Below, in pieces: positions 7,596 to 9,807 of a DNA stretch of 9,807 nt (position 1 is the first letter of the stretch; the number at the start of each line of letters is the position of its first letter). The notes beneath the pieces were generated by a model. That model was not told the origin of the DNA. It saw only the letters and a list, made by a program, of their open reading frames with translations, and ran no database searches. The stretch covers positions 1-9,807 of the forward strand of contig JAHKBC010000289.1 in the NCBI GenBank assembly GCA_018825725.1. Reading direction: 5' to 3'. A program made the translations under genes and the position numbers. Source of the DNA: Candidatus Omnitrophota bacterium. Lineage in GTDB: Bacteria; Omnitrophota; Gorgyraeia; Gygaellales; Profunditerraquicolaceae.

Positions 7596-7623
7596 ATTGT
7601 ATCCTTTTTTTTTAGTAAGTCAA
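7596..7623 (-). promoter_or_regulatory. Probable sigma70-type promoter of the rpsO operon
   Basis: On the minus strand a -35 box TTGACT (7623-7618) is separated by 16 bp from a -10 box TACAAT (7601-7596); each is one base from consensus. The spacer holds a run of nine A (complement of 7605-7613). The sequence upstream of the -35 (about 7629-7650) is strongly AT-rich and could act as an UP element. Transcription would begin near 7589, leaving a leader of only about 21 nt before the rpsO TTG. The position in the longest true intergenic gap, just upstream of a ribosomal protein gene, supports it. It is unproven without transcript data. Confidence 0.72.
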
Positions 7624-7645
7624 CAGTTTAGAAAAAAATATTAAT

Positions 7646-8407
7646 TTATACGGCTACCGGATTAGCAAGCCTGCCAAGGCCTTCTATTTCTACTTCAATA
7701 ACATCGCCTACGCGCATTGGCCCGACCCCGGCAGGAGTGCCGGTAGAAATAATATCTCCAGGCAGAAGCGTCATTACCTGTGAAACAAAAGAAACAATCC
7801 TTCTTACCGGAAAAATAAAATTAGAAGTTGACGAATCCTGCATCAATAAGCCATTAAGATAAGACCTCACCTTGAGATTATCCGGATCGATCCCTGTGGT
7901 TAACCATGGCCCAAAGGGACAAAAAGTATCAAATGACTTTGACCGTGTCCACTGCCCGTCTTTTTTTTGGATATCCCTTGCCGTAACGTCATTCAGGCAA
8001 CTAAATCCAAGAACATAATCCAAGGCGCGTGATTCGGGAACATGCTTAGCTTGTTTACCGATAACCAGAGCTAACTCCGCCTCGTAATCAAGCCTTCTGG
8101 CAATCTTAGGGTATAAAATTTTGCCTCCCATCCCAAGCAAGGCTGTTGAAGGCTTAAGAAATATAATCGGCTCACGCGGCAACTTCATTTTCAATTCTCG
8201 GGCGTGATCCTTATAGTTAAGACCCACCAGGATAATTTTTGAAGGAATTGCTGGCGGAAGAGGCTTGATTTCATCCAGGGCAACTGTCTTATTTATCAAA
8301 TAGCAATTTCTTTGAAAAGGAGTTGTTGTATATAAACGTATCCTCACTGGACTAATAAACTTACCCCAATATTCTTTTTTTCGGTAAATAAACCTTACTA
8401 TACGCAT
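7646..8407 (-). CDS. Fumarylacetoacetate hydrolase (FAH) family enzyme with DUF2437-like N-terminus
   Basis: Metal-dependent enzyme of the FAH superfamily, whose members hydrolyse, decarboxylate or isomerise 2-oxo or 2-hydroxy dicarboxylic acids. Of its 253 residues, about 1-50 (MRIVRFIYRKKEYWGK...) resemble the DUF2437 domain seen before FAH domains in Rv2993c-like proteins. The FAH core runs from about 56 to 253. VGLNYKDHARE (61-71) supplies the His68/Glu71 pair typical of FAHD1-like enzymes. DYEAELALVIGK (107-118) gives probable metal ligands Glu109 and Glu111, and LNDVTARDIQ (138-147) gives Asp140. GDIISTGTPAGVGPM (217-231) is the conserved C-terminal loop. All key residues are present, so it is probably active. 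Acylpyruvase, oxaloacetate decarboxylase and homoprotocatechuate-pathway isomerase are all possible; no other catabolic gene is nearby to choose between them. The ATG at 8407 is 7 bp after the upstream stop, with no clear ribosome-binding site, suggesting coupling. Confidence 0.85.
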   Translation of the reverse strand: MRIVRFIYRKKEYWGKFISPVRIRLYTTTPFQRNCYLINKTVALDEIKPLPPAIPSKIILVGLNYKDHARELKMKLPREPIIFLKPSTALLGMGGKILYPKIARRLDYEAELALVIGKQAKHVPESRALDYVLGFSCLNDVTARDIQKKDGQWTRSKSFDTFCPFGPWLTTGIDPDNLKVRSYLNGLLMQDSSTSNFIFPVRRIVSFVSQVMTLLPGDIISTGTPAGVGPMRVGDVIEVEIEGLGRLANPVAV

Positions 8408-8414
8408 GGATTAT

Positions 8415-8705
8415 TTATGCAATAATACTAAGAATCTCTTTTATTGGCTGACCGGGGAAAATACCCAATTGTCTGGCTGAATAAGTTACAGCAGTTGCCT
8501 TAGCCTTTAAGACATCTTCTATACAACCAACCCCTGTTACCTTTACAGCCACATCTTTGACCTTGCTTGCAGAGGACAAATTCAAATAACCGCACATAAT
8601 ATACCCTTTTCTTCCCTTAATCAGAATAAAAAACTTACTCTGAAGTCTAATCTGCCAGGCTTCTAATATCCCGCCTTTAATTCTTATTCTTTTATGTCTG
8701 CACAT
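8415..8705 (-). CDS. Small DUF1805 / YunC-like protein of unknown function
   Basis: The 96-residue protein matches the DUF1805 family, to which B. subtilis YunC (about 100 residues) belongs; no biochemical function is established. The visible family features are KGYIMCGYL at 33-41, then GVGCIEDVLKAKATAVT (about 58-74), and a C-terminal stretch ARQLGIFPGQPIKEIL. I chose the ATG at 8705 because it places KGYIMCG at the same distance from the N-terminus (about 33 residues) as in YunC as I recall it. Two other in-frame starts exist: TTG at 8741 (108 residues), which has no ribosome-binding site, and ATG at 8597 (60 residues), which has AGGG about 7 nt upstream but would cut off a conserved strand. 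The start is therefore uncertain, the family call less so. It sits between the GGDEF/HD-GYP gene and the FAH gene, 7 bp before the latter. Confidence 0.75.
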   Translation of the reverse strand: MCRHKRIRIKGGILEAWQIRLQSKFFILIKGRKGYIMCGYLNLSSASKVKDVAVKVTGVGCIEDVLKAKATAVTYSARQLGIFPGQPIKEILSIIA

Positions 8706-8760
8706 TGAATCATTTAAACAAATGTCTGACCGGTTAGTCAAATAGATTTCAAGTTGGGGT

Positions 8761-9807
8761 TTATTTCAATTTCTTGGCAATCCGACAGAAGACATCAACA
8801 ATATTAGGGTCGAACTGGGTTCCCGAAGCCATCTTGATTATTTTAATTGCTTCTTCCTTGCTGAATGAATTCTTACGGTATGGCCGATGCGAAATTAACG
8901 CCTGATAGACATCGGCAATAGCGATAATGCGCGCTCCCAGCGGTATCTCTTCTGCTTTTAAGCCGTTAGGATAGCCCTTACCATCCCACCTTTCATGATG
9001 ATAGAGTATGTACGGTATGATACTATGCAGAAATTGAATAGGACGAATTATTTCCACGGCAATCTGCGGATGTTTTTTAATCTCGGCGAATTCGTTCTTG
9101 GAAAGCTTATCGGATTTCAAAAGAATCTTTTCACTAATACCGATTTTGCCCAAGTCATGCAGCATAGCCGCCTGCCTAATACGCTCAACCTCTTCGCGCG
9201 AGAGGCCCAAAGCATTGGCTACCTCCGTAGCGTAACCTACGGTTCTCTCCACATGCTCTCCGGTATAATGATCTTTCAATTCAATGGTCTTGGCAAAGGC
9301 AAAAACCGCCTCAATAAGGCTTTGATTTGAACGCCTGGTCAATTTTTCTATCTTTTCTTCCAGGATGCTTATATCCTCTACGCTTTTAGCCTTCTTGGTC
9401 GAAAGCGATTCCTGAATCTTGATATCCATCGAAGAATAAACTTTATTTCCTCCGTATTCCTTTACCTTGCTCAAGATAGAGTCTGCAGAACTAATTAACT
9501 CCATCCCAGAAAATATCTTATCTTCCGGGTAGGAAGATACGGCCATAGAGAGCTTTAGCTTAATCACATGCTGCTTATTTCCGAAATTGTATAGGTTTAA
9601 AGCATCCAATAATCTTTCGCCCAGATTCACTGCCATAGCCCTATCTGAACCCGGAGAAATAATCACAAATTCTTCCCCGCCCATACGAATAGCAATGTCA
9701 TATTTACGCACCATTTTCCTCAACTGCTGCGCAAGCTGTTTTAGGGTCAGGTCGCCGAATTGATGCCCGTATACGTCATTTACAGATTTAAAGTAATCAA
9801 TATCCAT
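8761..9807 (-). CDS. GGDEF plus HD-GYP cyclic-di-GMP protein, C-terminal part (runs off right edge)
   Basis: Bifunctional signalling protein predicted to make cyclic-di-GMP (GGDEF) and degrade it (HD-GYP). The visible 348 residues begin inside the GGDEF domain at MDIDYFKSVNDVYGH, so the real N-terminus and any sensor domain lie beyond the right edge; the Met at the edge is internal. The active-site GGEEF is at 43-47. Five residues before it, R34-K-Y-D37 fits the RxxD inhibitory product-binding site. A probable coiled-coil linker covers about 140-165. The HD-GYP domain (about 165-345) has His185, HDLGK at 217-221, His246, HHERWDGKGYP at 270-280 and ADVYQAL at 298-304. Both domains look catalytically intact. 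The stop is 19 bp from the TTG at 8741 and 55 bp from the preferred start of the next gene. The target of its signal cannot be read from this window. Confidence 0.93.
   Translation of the reverse strand: MDIDYFKSVNDVYGHQFGDLTLKQLAQQLRKMVRKYDIAIRMGGEEFVIISPGSDRAMAVNLGERLLDALNLYNFGNKQHVIKLKLSMAVSSYPEDKIFSGMELISSADSILSKVKEYGGNKVYSSMDIKIQESLSTKKAKSVEDISILEEKIEKLTRRSNQSLIEAVFAFAKTIELKDHYTGEHVERTVGYATEVANALGLSREEVERIRQAAMLHDLGKIGISEKILLKSDKLSKNEFAEIKKHPQIAVEIIRPIQFLHSIIPYILYHHERWDGKGYPNGLKAEEIPLGARIIAIADVYQALISHRPYRKNSFSKEEAIKIIKMASGTQFDPNIVDVFCRIAKKLK

Noticed and set aside
7624..7660. Rho-independent terminator after the FAH gene
   Set aside because: A T-rich run follows the stop, but the only inverted repeat (AAAT/ATTT) is too short and AT-only to form a stable stem.
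8739..8741. TTG as the start of the YunC-like gene
   Set aside because: There is no ribosome-binding site, and the ATG at 8705 gives the N-terminal length seen in YunC. It remains possible, so it is mentioned in that entry.
1..9807. An undescribed defence, mobile or biosynthetic system
   Set aside because: Apart from the YunC-like protein (DUF1805, function unknown), every open frame has a recognisable broad family role. There are no repeats, integrases, toxin-antitoxin pairs or unexplained large proteins in the window.

Overview
The window is a dense bacterial core-gene segment. Every gene reads on the minus strand, so transcription runs from right to left. Ten genes can be supported, and the two end genes run off the window. 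The only gaps between genes longer than 20 bp are the 77 bp upstream of rpsO, the 55 bp between rpsO and pnp, and a 55 bp stretch (8706-8760) upstream of the start I prefer for the YunC-like gene. No RNA genes, mobile elements, CRISPR arrays or long repeats were seen.

Right-hand block (8761-9807, 8415-8705, 7646-8407), in transcription order: the C-terminal part of a GGDEF plus HD-GYP cyclic-di-GMP protein, a small DUF1805/YunC-like protein, and a fumarylacetoacetate-hydrolase-family enzyme with a DUF2437-type N-terminus. This looks like a lineage-specific accessory arrangement, and it sits where many bacteria have truB-ribF upstream of rpsO.

Main block: a near-consensus sigma70-type promoter (7596-7623) is followed by rpsO (ribosomal protein S15), pnp (polynucleotide phosphorylase), ftsK (DNA translocase), a rodZ-like gene, rimO (S12 methylthiotransferase), pgsA and the start of pgpA. 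Spacing after pnp is very tight: a 23 bp overlap, then gaps of 3 bp, -4 bp, 18 bp and 8 bp. This reads as one operon linking translation and RNA decay, chromosome segregation, cell shape, and the last two steps of phosphatidylglycerol synthesis (PgsA makes phosphatidylglycerol phosphate, PgpA dephosphorylates it).

Organism: a rod-forming, probably Gram-negative-type bacterium is inferred from RodZ, PgpA and the cyclic-di-GMP protein. The AT-leaning composition and protein style are reminiscent of uncultured lineages such as Omnitrophota, but this is a weak inference and no taxonomic marker was searched.

The most notable signals concern translation starts. Three consecutive genes (rpsO TTG, pnp probably ATT, ftsK GTG) lack an ATG start. 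For pnp, no ATG, GTG or TTG exists upstream of the conserved N-terminus. I see no convincing undescribed multi-gene system here; this is mostly ordinary core genome with several details worth checking.
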